Below, one piece after another: positions 1-7,892 of a stretch of 8,641 nucleotides of DNA; within the stretch, counting starts at the first letter, position 1; each line of letters begins with the position of its first letter. The translations under genes were made by a program, and so were the position numbers. The notes beneath the pieces are model-generated. The model saw nothing but the letters and a program-made list of their open reading frames with translations. It made no database searches and was not told the DNA's origin. This stretch comes from Bacteroidota bacterium (lineage in GTDB: Bacteria; Bacteroidota; Bacteroidia; Flavobacteriales; Flavobacteriaceae): assembly GCA_015767395.1 (NCBI GenBank), contig JADWMI010000093.1:1-8641 (forward strand), read 5' to 3'.

Positions 1-1408
1 CCATTTGAAAACCATTTTCAGGAAAATTATTCAAATCTTTTCGAACAACAGCAGCATAAAAAGTTAATAAAGGGCTTACTTTTTCAATCGGAAAATCGGT
101 TCCCAGTGCTATTTTCCCATATTCATTTAATAAATCTTTAAAAGCATAGGCACCTTTAATTCTTTCAGAACCAACTCTATCTTCTGCCCAATACATATCT
201 GAAGTGGCGTGGGTTGGTTGAACAGATGGTAATATATTGTCAAAATAATTAAAATCTTCTTTATCAATTATTTGAGCATGTTCAATTCTCCAACGCCTGT
301 CTTTTTGACCTTTTAAAACAGTTTTATATGTTTTTAACATTACATAATTTGCTGAATCTCCAATGGCATGGGTGTTCATTTGGTAATCAGAAGCAGCAAT
401 TTTTTTGGCGAAACGATCTAAGTCTTCTAAAGGTGTTACCATAGCGCCGAAATGATTGTGTTTGTCGCTATACGATTCTTTCATAGCTGCACCGCGAGAA
501 CCTAAAGCACCATCAGCATATACTTTAAATGAACGCACATTCAGCCTATCTGTTTTTATAATTCCCTTTTCTGTGAAATATTCAATGTTTTCATCACTCA
601 CAGAAACCATGGCATAAATTCTTATTTTCAACTCACCTATTTGTTGTAAACTATCTATTAACTCAATGCCTTCTTTAGGTAAACCGGCATCATCAACGGT
701 TGTTAAACCTAAATCGAAACAAATTCTTTCAGCATCTTTCATAGCTTGAATTAATGCTGTTTTGGAGGGTTGTGGTATTTTTTCACCAATTAAACCCATT
801 GGACCATCAATAAAAACACCAGTTAATTTTCCGTTTTCTTGAAGAATATATCCTCCTTCAGCTTTTGTTTTTGTTGTAACACCAGCTAAATCAATTGCGG
901 CCTGATTGGCCAATAAAGCATGTCCATCAATTCTTCTAACGGCAACTGGTGTATTAGGGAAAAGTTCGTCTAGTTTTTCTTTTGTTGGAAATTCTTTGAC
1001 TTCCCAATCGTTTTGATCCCATCCTCGTCCAGTAATATATGAGACGTTTTTTTCTTTTTGAAAATCGACAATGCGTTGTAGCACTTCATCGAAACTTTTA
1101 GTTCCATTTAAATCTACTTTTTGTTGCTGCAAGCCCATTCCAACAAAATGACAGTGCGCATCAATAAAACCAGGAACAATTGTTTTTCCTTTGGCATCAT
1201 TAACATAAGTCGCAGCGTATTTACCTTGAATTTCTTCAGAAGTTCCAACATCAAGTATATTTCCGTCTTTTATAGCAAATGCCTCTGCTTTATCGAAGTT
1301 TTCATTTACGGTATAAATATTGGCATTGATTACAAGTGTATCGGCTTCAATTTTTTTAGTACAAGAAAGCGTCAAAAGAACGATTAGTAATATTAAAGAT
1401 GTTTTCAT
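1..1408 (-). CDS. YtcJ-like amidohydrolase lipoprotein (partial, C-terminus outside window)
   Basis: Metal-dependent hydrolase of the amidohydrolase superfamily, YtcJ/Amidohydro_3 type. Characterised relatives act on N-substituted amides such as formamides; the substrate here is unknown. The frame is open from the ATG at 1408 to the window edge, giving 469 residues; relatives are usually about 530-560, so only the C-terminal end is missing. Residues 1-15 are a lipoprotein signal with lipobox LTLSC and Cys16 as the lipid anchor. Metal-site motifs are visible: DAHCH with His85 and His87, FKVYADGALGSR with Lys295 and Asp299, HAIGD at 347-351, EHAQ with His377, and GTDFP with Asp438. The ATG lies 7 bases after the M28 peptidase stop, so the two are almost certainly co-transcribed. 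No Shine-Dalgarno motif precedes it, only an A-rich tract. Family call is secure; function is not. Confidence 0.93.
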   Translation of the reverse strand, partial: MKTSLILLIVLLTLSCTKKIEADTLVINANIYTVNENFDKAEAFAIKDGNILDVGTSEEIQGKYAATYVNDAKGKTIVPGFIDAHCHFVGMGLQQQKVDLNGTKSFDEVLQRIVDFQKEKNVSYITGRGWDQNDWEVKEFPTKEKLDELFPNTPVAVRRIDGHALLANQAAIDLAGVTTKTKAEGGYILQENGKLTGVFIDGPMGLIGEKIPQPSKTALIQAMKDAERICFDLGLTTVDDAGLPKEGIELIDSLQQIGELKIRIYAMVSVSDENIEYFTEKGIIKTDRLNVRSFKVYADGALGSRGAAMKESYSDKHNHFGAMVTPLEDLDRFAKKIAASDYQMNTHAIGDSANYVMLKTYKTVLKGQKDRRWRIEHAQIIDKEDFNYFDNILPSVQPTHATSDMYWAEDRVGSERIKGAYAFKDLLNEYGKIALGTDFPIEKVSPLLTFYAAVVRKDLNNFPENGFQM

Positions 1409-1415
1409 GTTTTTT

Positions 1416-2816
1416 TTATTTTAAATATTTGTCTAATAAGTATACAAGTGAAGCCATGGAAGCTGCACCCAATTCTAATTCCCTTTTATTTACTTTATCA
1501 AAAGTATCATTAGCTGCATGGTGATAATCGAAATAGCGCTGTGAATCTGGTCTGTATCCAAATAAAGAAATTGTTTCAGATTTTAAAGGACCGATGTCAG
1601 CACCGCTTCCCCCTTTTGTAATATCGTGCAGGCCATAGGGAGCAAATAATGGTTTCCAACTCATAAAGAGCTCGTAATTTTTAGAATTTGCATCAAAAGT
1701 AAACCCTCGAGGCGTAAACCCTCCAGAATCTGATTCTAATGCTGCAATATGATTTTCATTATTTTTTTTAGCTTCTTCAGCATATTTTTTTCCTCCTCGT
1801 AAACCATTTTCTTCATTCATGAATAATACAGCACGAATGGTGTGTTTTGGTTTTATGCCATTTAATTTAAACAATCGTAAAACTTCAATAGATTGTACAA
1901 TTCCTGCACCATCGTCATGAGCGCCATCTCCTAAATCCCAAGAATCTAAATGGCCACCAACTGTAATATATTTTTCAGGAAATTCACTTCCTTTAATTTC
2001 ACCAATTACATTAAATGAAGGCGCATCGGGTAAGGTTTTACAATTCTGTTTGAAATAGAATTGAAGGTTTGGGTTTTCTTTTAGTTGTTTGCTCAATTCG
2101 TTAGCTGCCTTGGTACTAATTGCAGCAGTAGGCACTTTTTCTTGTTCTAATAAATCGCCGTAACTCATTGCGCCTGTGTGAGGATAATCATCTATACGAT
2201 GTGTCATAGAACGAACTATTACACCCTTAACACCAAATTTACCAGAAACTTTTGCGCCAGAGTATCTTTGACCTACACAGCCTCCATAGGCGTTAAATGA
2301 GTGAATTTGTGAGTCGTCAAACGGGCGATTGAAAAATACAATTTTTCCTTTTAATTTCTCGCCTAATTGTTCCGCCTCATCTAAACTATGTACTTCAATT
2401 ACTTCACCCATAACACCATTTTCTGAAGTAGGGATTGAACCTCCCAAAGCGCAAATAGGAGCAATATATTTTTTATTACTAACTGTAAAGTAAGCTTCTT
2501 CTTTTGCTCCTCTAACCCAGTGTGGAACCATTAAAGGTTGTAGCCAAACTTTGTCAAACTCCAGATCTGTCATTAATTCTTCACCCCATTCAACTGCTTG
2601 TTGTGCTTCAATTGAACCAGATAGTCTTCCTCCAATATCATTTGAAAGTACCTCTAGCCATTGGTAGCTTTGCCCTTTTGTTAAGGCTGTATTGAAAAGT
2701 TGTTTTATGGTTGTAGAATCAGTTTTGTTTGTTGTTTGCAGTTCTTCGGTTGGTTTAAGTTCAGTGCAAGATGATAAAATTATTAGCGTACTGATCGCAA
2801 TAAAAAGTAGTTTCAT
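1416..2816 (-). CDS. M28 family zinc peptidase lipoprotein, carboxypeptidase Q (PGCP)-like
   Basis: Secreted metallo-exopeptidase of family M28, closest in pattern to plasma glutamate carboxypeptidase / carboxypeptidase Q, which releases amino acids from small peptides using two zinc ions. The 466 residues begin with a lipoprotein signal (lipobox LSSC, Cys17). A PA-like insert lies around residues 135-240. The catalytic domain follows, with all expected residues: His289 in GGHLDSWD, Asp301 in HDDGAG, Glu335-Glu336 in MNEENG (catalytic base and zinc ligand), Asp363 in ESDSGG, and His432/433 in YHHAANDTFD. Length and residue spacing are those of an intact enzyme. It sits 62 bases after the barrel gene and 7 bases before the amidohydrolase gene. 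A hairpin lies just upstream of its start. Its true substrate cannot be read from sequence; dipeptides or peptidoglycan-derived peptides are possible. Confidence 0.94.
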   Translation of the reverse strand: MKLLFIAISTLIILSSCTELKPTEELQTTNKTDSTTIKQLFNTALTKGQSYQWLEVLSNDIGGRLSGSIEAQQAVEWGEELMTDLEFDKVWLQPLMVPHWVRGAKEEAYFTVSNKKYIAPICALGGSIPTSENGVMGEVIEVHSLDEAEQLGEKLKGKIVFFNRPFDDSQIHSFNAYGGCVGQRYSGAKVSGKFGVKGVIVRSMTHRIDDYPHTGAMSYGDLLEQEKVPTAAISTKAANELSKQLKENPNLQFYFKQNCKTLPDAPSFNVIGEIKGSEFPEKYITVGGHLDSWDLGDGAHDDGAGIVQSIEVLRLFKLNGIKPKHTIRAVLFMNEENGLRGGKKYAEEAKKNNENHIAALESDSGGFTPRGFTFDANSKNYELFMSWKPLFAPYGLHDITKGGSGADIGPLKSETISLFGYRPDSQRYFDYHHAANDTFDKVNKRELELGAASMASLVYLLDKYLK

Positions 2817-2821
2817 TTTGG

Positions 2822-2847
2822 GTAGTTTTTCAGATTGTTAAAACTAC
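2822..2847. other. Hairpin in the leader of the M28 peptidase gene
   Basis: Two perfectly complementary 8-base arms, GTAGTTTT (2822-2829) and AAAACTAC (2840-2847), enclose a 10-base loop. On the minus-strand transcript the stem ends five bases before the ATG at 2816, where a ribosome would bind. Neither strand has a T-run after the stem, so it is not a typical intrinsic terminator. It could modulate initiation, mark a processing site between the barrel and peptidase messages, or be chance in AT-rich DNA. Confidence 0.4.
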
Positions 2848-2878
2848 GGAAAAAGATTAAAATATTTTTAATTGTAGC

Positions 2879-4609
2879 TTATAAATCAAATTTATAAATA
2901 ACGCCTCCCAAAACTTGAAAAGATTGTACGGGGTAATTTACAAAACGTTGGTAGCTGTCACCAATTGCATTGTTTATTTTTGCGAAAACAGACAAGCGAT
3001 CTGAAATGGTATATCCACCGTTAAAATTTAAATCTAAGTATGATTTATTTGTTACAATAACACCATTTTCAGGGTTGTCATTAAAAGAGATTACATAGTC
3101 TTTCGTATTTCCGCTGAAAAACATTTGTGTGCCTGCAAACCATTTTTTTACTCTGTATTCGGCAGAAATCATGGCTTTTATTTCTGGTAAATTCCAGGCT
3201 TCTAATTCAATATCTGTACTGTAGTTCGAATAATCTACACTTGCAGCCAATTGAAATTCTTTAGACACTTCAAAATTTATTTCTCCATAAACATTGATGG
3301 TTTTTATGTGGTCATATATAACACCAAATGAATTTCCAGCTTCATAAGCATTGTTTACAATTATTGTTCCATCAGTGCTTGTTTGGTTTTGAATGTACAA
3401 GGCTTTGTCTTTTTCGCTGCGATAATTTACATTAAAATTATAGCTAATATTTGAAGCCAATTTACCTTTTGCACCTATAAAGGCGTTGTATTGATTATCA
3501 GTTTGTTGAATGTTTAAGGTAGGTGAGATAAATGGGTTTTCAGTAGCAAAATCTTTATAGGTGTTTTGAACCAAATCTCCGGTAACACCCGCTAATAAAA
3601 TAAAAATATCATCTACTAATTTATAAGAAGCAGTTACGTTAGGGTAGAATTTAAATGAATTTGTACTGTTTTCTAAATCAAAAGTATAATATATTTTTGC
3701 ACCAATGTTTATGCTCATATCGTCGTTTAATATTTCATAATTTGGACTTAAACCAAGATTTAAAAAACTGTATTTTATTTTATCTGGAGTTATGTAATTT
3801 TTATCAAATTTCCCGGTAACAAAATCTATTAAAAAATCACCGTTAATATTACTGTCTTCAATAGGGTATTCAAATTGAGGATTTGCTATAAATTGTATTT
3901 CGGAACTGCTATAATCGTCCATAAAACTTGTTATTTCAATTTTTCCACCTTGAAAGATTGAATCATCAAAATTGATATCTCCAGATAAGTTAACAGTCGT
4001 ATATACTTGTTTCTCATCCATGGCATCAATAACATTTTCATTGTAAATAATGTTAGATGGTAAACCGTAAAAATTATATTGATTTCTTTTGTAGCCAGCG
4101 TTTACTTTCCAATCAAAATCACGCTCAAATTGTTTGTAATACAATGCTACATTGGTGTTTGAAAAATTATCATCTAATAATAAATCTTTAATTCCACCTT
4201 CTGATGAATGATAGTTTAGCAAAATTCCAAAGTCGCTGTATCTAGGGTCTCCAGCATGAACAAAAGCTTCAAGCAGTGGTGTTGTATAATTTCCAAATCC
4301 TGCCAATACATAATTTTCATACAAGCGCTCTTTAGGAGCCCTAACCAGTCCTTGTGCTTTTCCTTTAGAAGGGGTGAAGGTAGAGGCAACTGGAATTGAG
4401 AAAAACTGATAGTTTACTTGTTCTTTCTGAAAGCTATTAGAAGCATCAATTATTGGATTTGATTTCACTTTAAAAGCGTCTGATATTTTAGGCGTATATG
4501 GTTTTACAACCGAAATCTCTTCAGTTTTTAAGGTATCTGTTTTGGTTTCTTGAGAAAAAGAAATCGAAGAAATTAGTATTAGAAGATATGTTATGGTGAG
4601 CTTTCGCAT
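2879..4609 (-). CDS. Plug-less outer-membrane beta-barrel protein (TonB-dependent-receptor-like)
   Basis: Predicted outer-membrane barrel of 576 residues; role unknown. Residues 1-20 form a signal peptide ending SFSQ before ETKTD. A conserved-looking segment at 31-47 (EISVVKPYTPKISDAFK) resembles a TonB box or periplasmic docking peptide. From about residue 98 the chain alternates polar and hydrophobic or aromatic residues in strand-turn patterns to the C-terminus, which ends YKFDL, as barrel proteins do. There is no room for a TonB plug domain, and full TonB receptors are longer, so transport by the standard mechanism is doubtful. An in-frame ATG at 4669 would add 20 residues ahead of the signal peptide; I prefer 4609, which puts the signal at the N-terminus behind an A-rich tract. 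It lies 61 bases after the TPR gene, suggesting a joint product pair. Confidence 0.85.
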   Translation of the reverse strand: MRKLTITYLLILISSISFSQETKTDTLKTEEISVVKPYTPKISDAFKVKSNPIIDASNSFQKEQVNYQFFSIPVASTFTPSKGKAQGLVRAPKERLYENYVLAGFGNYTTPLLEAFVHAGDPRYSDFGILLNYHSSEGGIKDLLLDDNFSNTNVALYYKQFERDFDWKVNAGYKRNQYNFYGLPSNIIYNENVIDAMDEKQVYTTVNLSGDINFDDSIFQGGKIEITSFMDDYSSSEIQFIANPQFEYPIEDSNINGDFLIDFVTGKFDKNYITPDKIKYSFLNLGLSPNYEILNDDMSINIGAKIYYTFDLENSTNSFKFYPNVTASYKLVDDIFILLAGVTGDLVQNTYKDFATENPFISPTLNIQQTDNQYNAFIGAKGKLASNISYNFNVNYRSEKDKALYIQNQTSTDGTIIVNNAYEAGNSFGVIYDHIKTINVYGEINFEVSKEFQLAASVDYSNYSTDIELEAWNLPEIKAMISAEYRVKKWFAGTQMFFSGNTKDYVISFNDNPENGVIVTNKSYLDLNFNGGYTISDRLSVFAKINNAIGDSYQRFVNYPVQSFQVLGGVIYKFDL

Positions 4610-4670
4610 TGTTTTTTTGTTTTGAATGATTAAAAGTTTAAAGATTGAAGGTTGAAAACTAGTATTCATT

Positions 4671-7600
4671 TTAATTTTTAACAGATTCGTTTGTTTTTGC
4701 TTGTTCAGTTTTAATGCTGTTTAATTCAGCAGTTGCTTCTTCAACCACATCGTCAAACTGGGCAAAGTTTTTTACCACACTTTCTAAAATATAAGTTGCC
4801 TGATAAGCATCATCTAGTTCATTGTAATTTTTTGCCATTACAATTAATCCTTTTGCGGCCCAATATTTATATGCAGCATAATTTGCTGCGATGGTTTGAA
4901 CAATTTCGTTTGAAACGCGGTAACTTCCGTCTTTATTTTGGAAATATGCATTGTAGAATAAAGCTTCAGCTTTTAACTCTCCTGATGCAATTTTTTCAAC
5001 TTCAGCGTATGCTTCTCTAGCTTTATCTTCATTTTCAGTTTTAATTGCTGACCGTGCTATTATAATGAAAGCGTCTGATTTTATCCTATCCTCAAGTTTT
5101 GGATTTTGCAATACCATATCAGCATAATCAACAGCCTTGCTGTAATTTTTTTCAGCATAATACCCCTTCATTAAATTGGACTGTGAAAACGTGATGTTTT
5201 GAGGTAAATTGGCAATAATTTCTAGTTGCTCTAAAACTGGTATTGCTTCTGACCAATTATCGTTTTCTAAATACACTAAGGACAATCGGGACAATGCACT
5301 TTCAGAAAATTCATTTTGTTCCTGGCTCGTTACATAAGTGTAGTATGGAATTGTTTGTGAATGTTGATTATCTGAAAATAACGATTGTGCCAAGTAGAAA
5401 TTAACTTTTAAAAGATGGATTCCTTTTGGAAACCGGACCAAGTATTTTTTAAAATTTTGAATTGCTTTTTTATGATTATTCAGAAGGTATTGTTTCTCCG
5501 AAGATTCATACATATCATTGTCTAATTCAGCATCTGAAATATTAACAAAATCAACTGTTTTAACCCAAGTAGCATATTCATCAACACGGCCTAAATCAAC
5601 ATAAATTTGACGAATATTTTTAACTGCCTGATTTGCTTCAGCAGTAGCAGCAAAACGATTTACGACTGTTTTATAAGTTTTTAGTGCTAAATCGTTTTTA
5701 TCGGTATTGTAATAAATCAATCCTTTTTTAAGTATTGCTTTTGAAACTAAGGGGCTATGACTGTGATTTGTAATAAGTTTATCAAAGCTTTCTAAAGCCA
5801 AATTGTTTTGAGCGTTTTTGATATAAGCATTTCCCAAAACGAAATAAGTGTCGTCTCTATAAATTGACTTTCTATGTTTTTGTAAGAATGACTTCAGTGC
5901 TGATATTTTTTCTTTTTCGTTACCAACAAGCCCATAACTAATTGCTTTTTGAAACTGTGCGTAATCCGCATCAATACCATTCATTTTTAATGCTTTGTTG
6001 TAAAATTCAATAGCGCTTTTGTAATTACTGTTAATGAAATAACCATCAGCAATTCTTAAATAACAGTCGTTTCGTCTAACAACATCATTTGTGTTTTTAT
6101 CAATATATTTTTTAAATTGGACAGAGGCATTGGTGTAATCTTTTTGCTTGAAGTAAGTATAGGCTAAATTGTAATTTAAATGTTCAAACTCTGGTGTTTT
6201 TGAAGCTTCAGGTTTTGATGAAAATGATTTGAAATCGACTAATGCATTGCTGAAATTATCCAATCGGTAATTAGATTCTCCCTTCCAAAAAGTGGCTTGT
6301 GCTGTGAAAATAGGATCAGCAGAAACGGAAAGAGAATTATCAAAATTTTCTTTAGCGAGGTCATATTTCCCATCATTAAAAAACTCAGTTCCTCTGTAAA
6401 AAGAAACTTTTTGGTATAGCGCCCTTTCCTTAGTTGTTTTTTTGTTTTTTAAATGCGCTAAAGCCCCTTTATAATCTTTTGAAGTAATGTATGAGCTAAT
6501 AATTAGATCGTTAATTTCTTCCTTGTTTGGTGAATTTGGGTATAGTGCTAAATACTCCTTTAAAACTTCAGGAACACTTTTATAAGGGTTTCCAATTTCA
6601 TAACTTAATTTGGCATAATTTAGCCAAGCGTCTTTCTGAATTTCAGGTTCAAAAGGCATTTGGGCAGCATTTCTAAAAGCATTCAAAGCAGCTTGTTTTT
6701 CAACTAATTTTAAGTAACAATCAGCTAAATGATAATAGGCGTTTTGAGCAACAGCATTGTTTCCATCAATAATTTTGTTGAAGTTGCTAATTGCATTTTC
6801 AAAATTATTTTGTTTAAAATATGCATATCCTAAAAAGTAATAATCGGTGTTGTTCCATTTACCTCTTTTTCCTTTATAATTTTTTAAATAAGGAATTGCT
6901 TCATCGTATTTTTGCAAATTGAAATAACTTTCACCTATAATTTTTGAAACTTCAGAATGTTCAAGGCCTCTTGATTTCACTAATAATGGCAAGCCATATT
7001 CTATGGCTTTTTCAAAATTACCCAGCTTAAAATTCATGTCGGCTAAATAATAAGAAACATCTGTTTTAAAAGAGGCATCGTTTTCAACTTCACCTAAATA
7101 TTTTCCTGCGGTATCGTAATCATCTTGATTGTATGCAATAAAGCCATAATAATATTTTGCCTGTGCACCGTATTGTTGGGAATCTAAGAGCATTAAAAAG
7201 TATTCTTTGGCTTGGGAATAATTTTTTGAAGCAAACAAAGCATATCCAAAATTGAAATTAAAGGCTTCCTCTTGTTTTAAGGTTAAATTTGTGGTGTTAA
7301 CTTTTCCATACCAATTTGCAGCATAACCATATTTTCCAGTATTAAAATAATAGTTGGCCACATCTATAAAAGCACTGTTTCTTTTTGTACTGGTAGGATA
7401 ATTATCTACAAAGTTTTGCATTAACGCATCTGAATTTGATTGACCCAAACGTACAGCGCAGTTTGCGGCATAATATTCGCAATTGGCTTTTAGTTCAGAA
7501 GAATCATCAAATTGCGTTTTTATTTCATTAAATTCTTGTTGTGCGGCAACGTAAATTTTGTTTTGATATAGGTCTAGTGCGTGGTTGTAATCTTTAAGTG

Positions 7601-7688
7601 AATTGGTGTAGATGGCAGTTTCTTGTGCTGAGAGCAAGGTAGTTATTAAAAACAAAAATAAAGGCAGCACAACTTTTTTATAAATCAT
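4671..7688 (-). CDS. Large secreted tetratricopeptide-repeat protein
   Basis: A 1005-residue periplasmic or envelope protein built almost entirely of TPR helices, a scaffold fold for protein-protein contacts; no enzymatic motif is visible. Residues 1-21 are a signal peptide (hydrophobic core at 6-19, cleavage LLSA before QETA) with no lipobox cysteine, so it should be soluble in the periplasm or peripherally bound. Roughly twenty TPR-like units run to the C-terminus. Clear ones lie near 142-174, 175-204, 210-240 and 282-315, with the usual small and aromatic pattern (for example FNFGYALFASKNYSQAKEYF). The N-terminal part recalls the TPRs of YbgF/CpoB-type proteins, with asparagine- and proline-containing turns such as NYPTS near residue 96. 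It is the first gene of the leftward cluster, directly upstream of the barrel gene. The partner is probably that barrel, by position only. Confidence 0.92.
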   Translation of the reverse strand: MIYKKVVLPLFLFLITTLLSAQETAIYTNSLKDYNHALDLYQNKIYVAAQQEFNEIKTQFDDSSELKANCEYYAANCAVRLGQSNSDALMQNFVDNYPTSTKRNSAFIDVANYYFNTGKYGYAANWYGKVNTTNLTLKQEEAFNFNFGYALFASKNYSQAKEYFLMLLDSQQYGAQAKYYYGFIAYNQDDYDTAGKYLGEVENDASFKTDVSYYLADMNFKLGNFEKAIEYGLPLLVKSRGLEHSEVSKIIGESYFNLQKYDEAIPYLKNYKGKRGKWNNTDYYFLGYAYFKQNNFENAISNFNKIIDGNNAVAQNAYYHLADCYLKLVEKQAALNAFRNAAQMPFEPEIQKDAWLNYAKLSYEIGNPYKSVPEVLKEYLALYPNSPNKEEINDLIISSYITSKDYKGALAHLKNKKTTKERALYQKVSFYRGTEFFNDGKYDLAKENFDNSLSVSADPIFTAQATFWKGESNYRLDNFSNALVDFKSFSSKPEASKTPEFEHLNYNLAYTYFKQKDYTNASVQFKKYIDKNTNDVVRRNDCYLRIADGYFINSNYKSAIEFYNKALKMNGIDADYAQFQKAISYGLVGNEKEKISALKSFLQKHRKSIYRDDTYFVLGNAYIKNAQNNLALESFDKLITNHSHSPLVSKAILKKGLIYYNTDKNDLALKTYKTVVNRFAATAEANQAVKNIRQIYVDLGRVDEYATWVKTVDFVNISDAELDNDMYESSEKQYLLNNHKKAIQNFKKYLVRFPKGIHLLKVNFYLAQSLFSDNQHSQTIPYYTYVTSQEQNEFSESALSRLSLVYLENDNWSEAIPVLEQLEIIANLPQNITFSQSNLMKGYYAEKNYSKAVDYADMVLQNPKLEDRIKSDAFIIIARSAIKTENEDKAREAYAEVEKIASGELKAEALFYNAYFQNKDGSYRVSNEIVQTIAANYAAYKYWAAKGLIVMAKNYNELDDAYQATYILESVVKNFAQFDDVVEEATAELNSIKTEQAKTNESVKN

Positions 7689-7723
7689 TTTGATGAAAAT
7701 TGAATGTTTAAAACTATAATCTA

Positions 7724-7733
7724 ATAACGTTAT
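7724..7733. repeat. 10-base palindrome ATAACGTTAT
   Basis: A perfect inverted repeat without spacer, centred 40 bases upstream of the TPR start codon. It lies just upstream of the weak -7 candidate for the leftward genes, where an operator would make sense. Short palindromes arise easily in AT-rich DNA, so binding by a regulator is only a possibility. Confidence 0.3.
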
Positions 7734-7784
7734 ATTTTATTGAAATTGTCTTGGCTTCCAAATTTTTTATAAAAGAGATTTGAA

Positions 7785-7796
7785 CAATTTAAATTG
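7785..7796. repeat. 12-base palindrome CAATTTAAATTG
   Basis: A perfect 12-base inverted repeat near the middle of the divergent intergenic region, about 97 bases from each start codon. The central location would suit a regulator acting on both sides. It has only one G or C per half-site, so chance occurrence is plausible. Confidence 0.35.
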
Positions 7797-7842
7797 GATG
7801 AATGATTTTAATTTGTGAAGTTTTATTATATGTTTGTATTCT

Positions 7843-7874
7843 ATTGAATGATTGCATTTAAATAGTTATTTTTG
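7843..7874 (+). promoter_or_regulatory. Bacteroidota-type promoter for ftsE
   Basis: The -7 element TATTTTTG (7867-7874) matches the Bacteroidota consensus TAnnTTTG at every fixed position. An ATTG at 7843-7846, close to the -33 consensus TTTG, lies 20 bases upstream, within the usual spacing. Transcription would start near 7880, giving a leader of only about a dozen bases before the ATG at 7893. This match also argues against the TTG at 7872, which lies inside the -7 box. Confidence 0.6.
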
Positions 7875-7892
7875 ATAAAAATTCGTAATTCA

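Larger units (their letters stand above)
7689..7892. promoter_or_regulatory. Divergent intergenic region between the TPR gene and ftsE
   Basis: These 204 very AT-rich bases separate two outward-facing transcription units, so promoters for both should lie here. A good rightward promoter is visible next to ftsE. For the leftward genes the best -7 candidate is TAGTTTTA read on the minus strand (7716-7709), one base off TAnnTTTG but with no TTG at a suitable distance upstream, so I do not call it. Two perfect palindromes (7724-7733 and 7785-7796) are listed separately. No open reading frame of note and no terminator is present. Confidence 0.7.

Noticed and set aside
1121..1387. 88-residue open frame on the plus strand
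   Set aside because: It lies wholly opposite the amidohydrolase gene, which has strong family motifs; the translation shows no recognisable domain.
2822..2847. Intrinsic terminator between the barrel and M28 genes
   Set aside because: The stem is AT-rich and no T-run follows it on either strand.
4610..4669. 20-residue N-terminal extension of the barrel protein from an ATG at 4669
   Set aside because: It would bury the signal peptide behind a polar stretch and start one base after the TPR stop; the ATG at 4609 gives a normal signal peptide.
4733..5020. 95-residue open frame on the plus strand
   Set aside because: It is antisense to the TPR gene; its leucine/glutamine/histidine-rich translation is what the complement of TPR codons produces.
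4671..7688. TPR protein as the type IX secretion component SprE/PorW
   Set aside because: Those are lipoproteins; this protein has a plain signal peptide without a lipobox, and no other type IX gene is nearby.
7709..7716. Leftward promoter -7 box TAGTTTTA for the TPR gene
   Set aside because: It misses the final G of TAnnTTTG and has no TTG element at a suitable distance upstream, so it is too weak to call.
7872..7892. TTG start adding seven residues to FtsE
   Set aside because: The TTG lies within the predicted -7 promoter element and precedes the usual FtsE N-terminus; the ATG at 7893 fits better.
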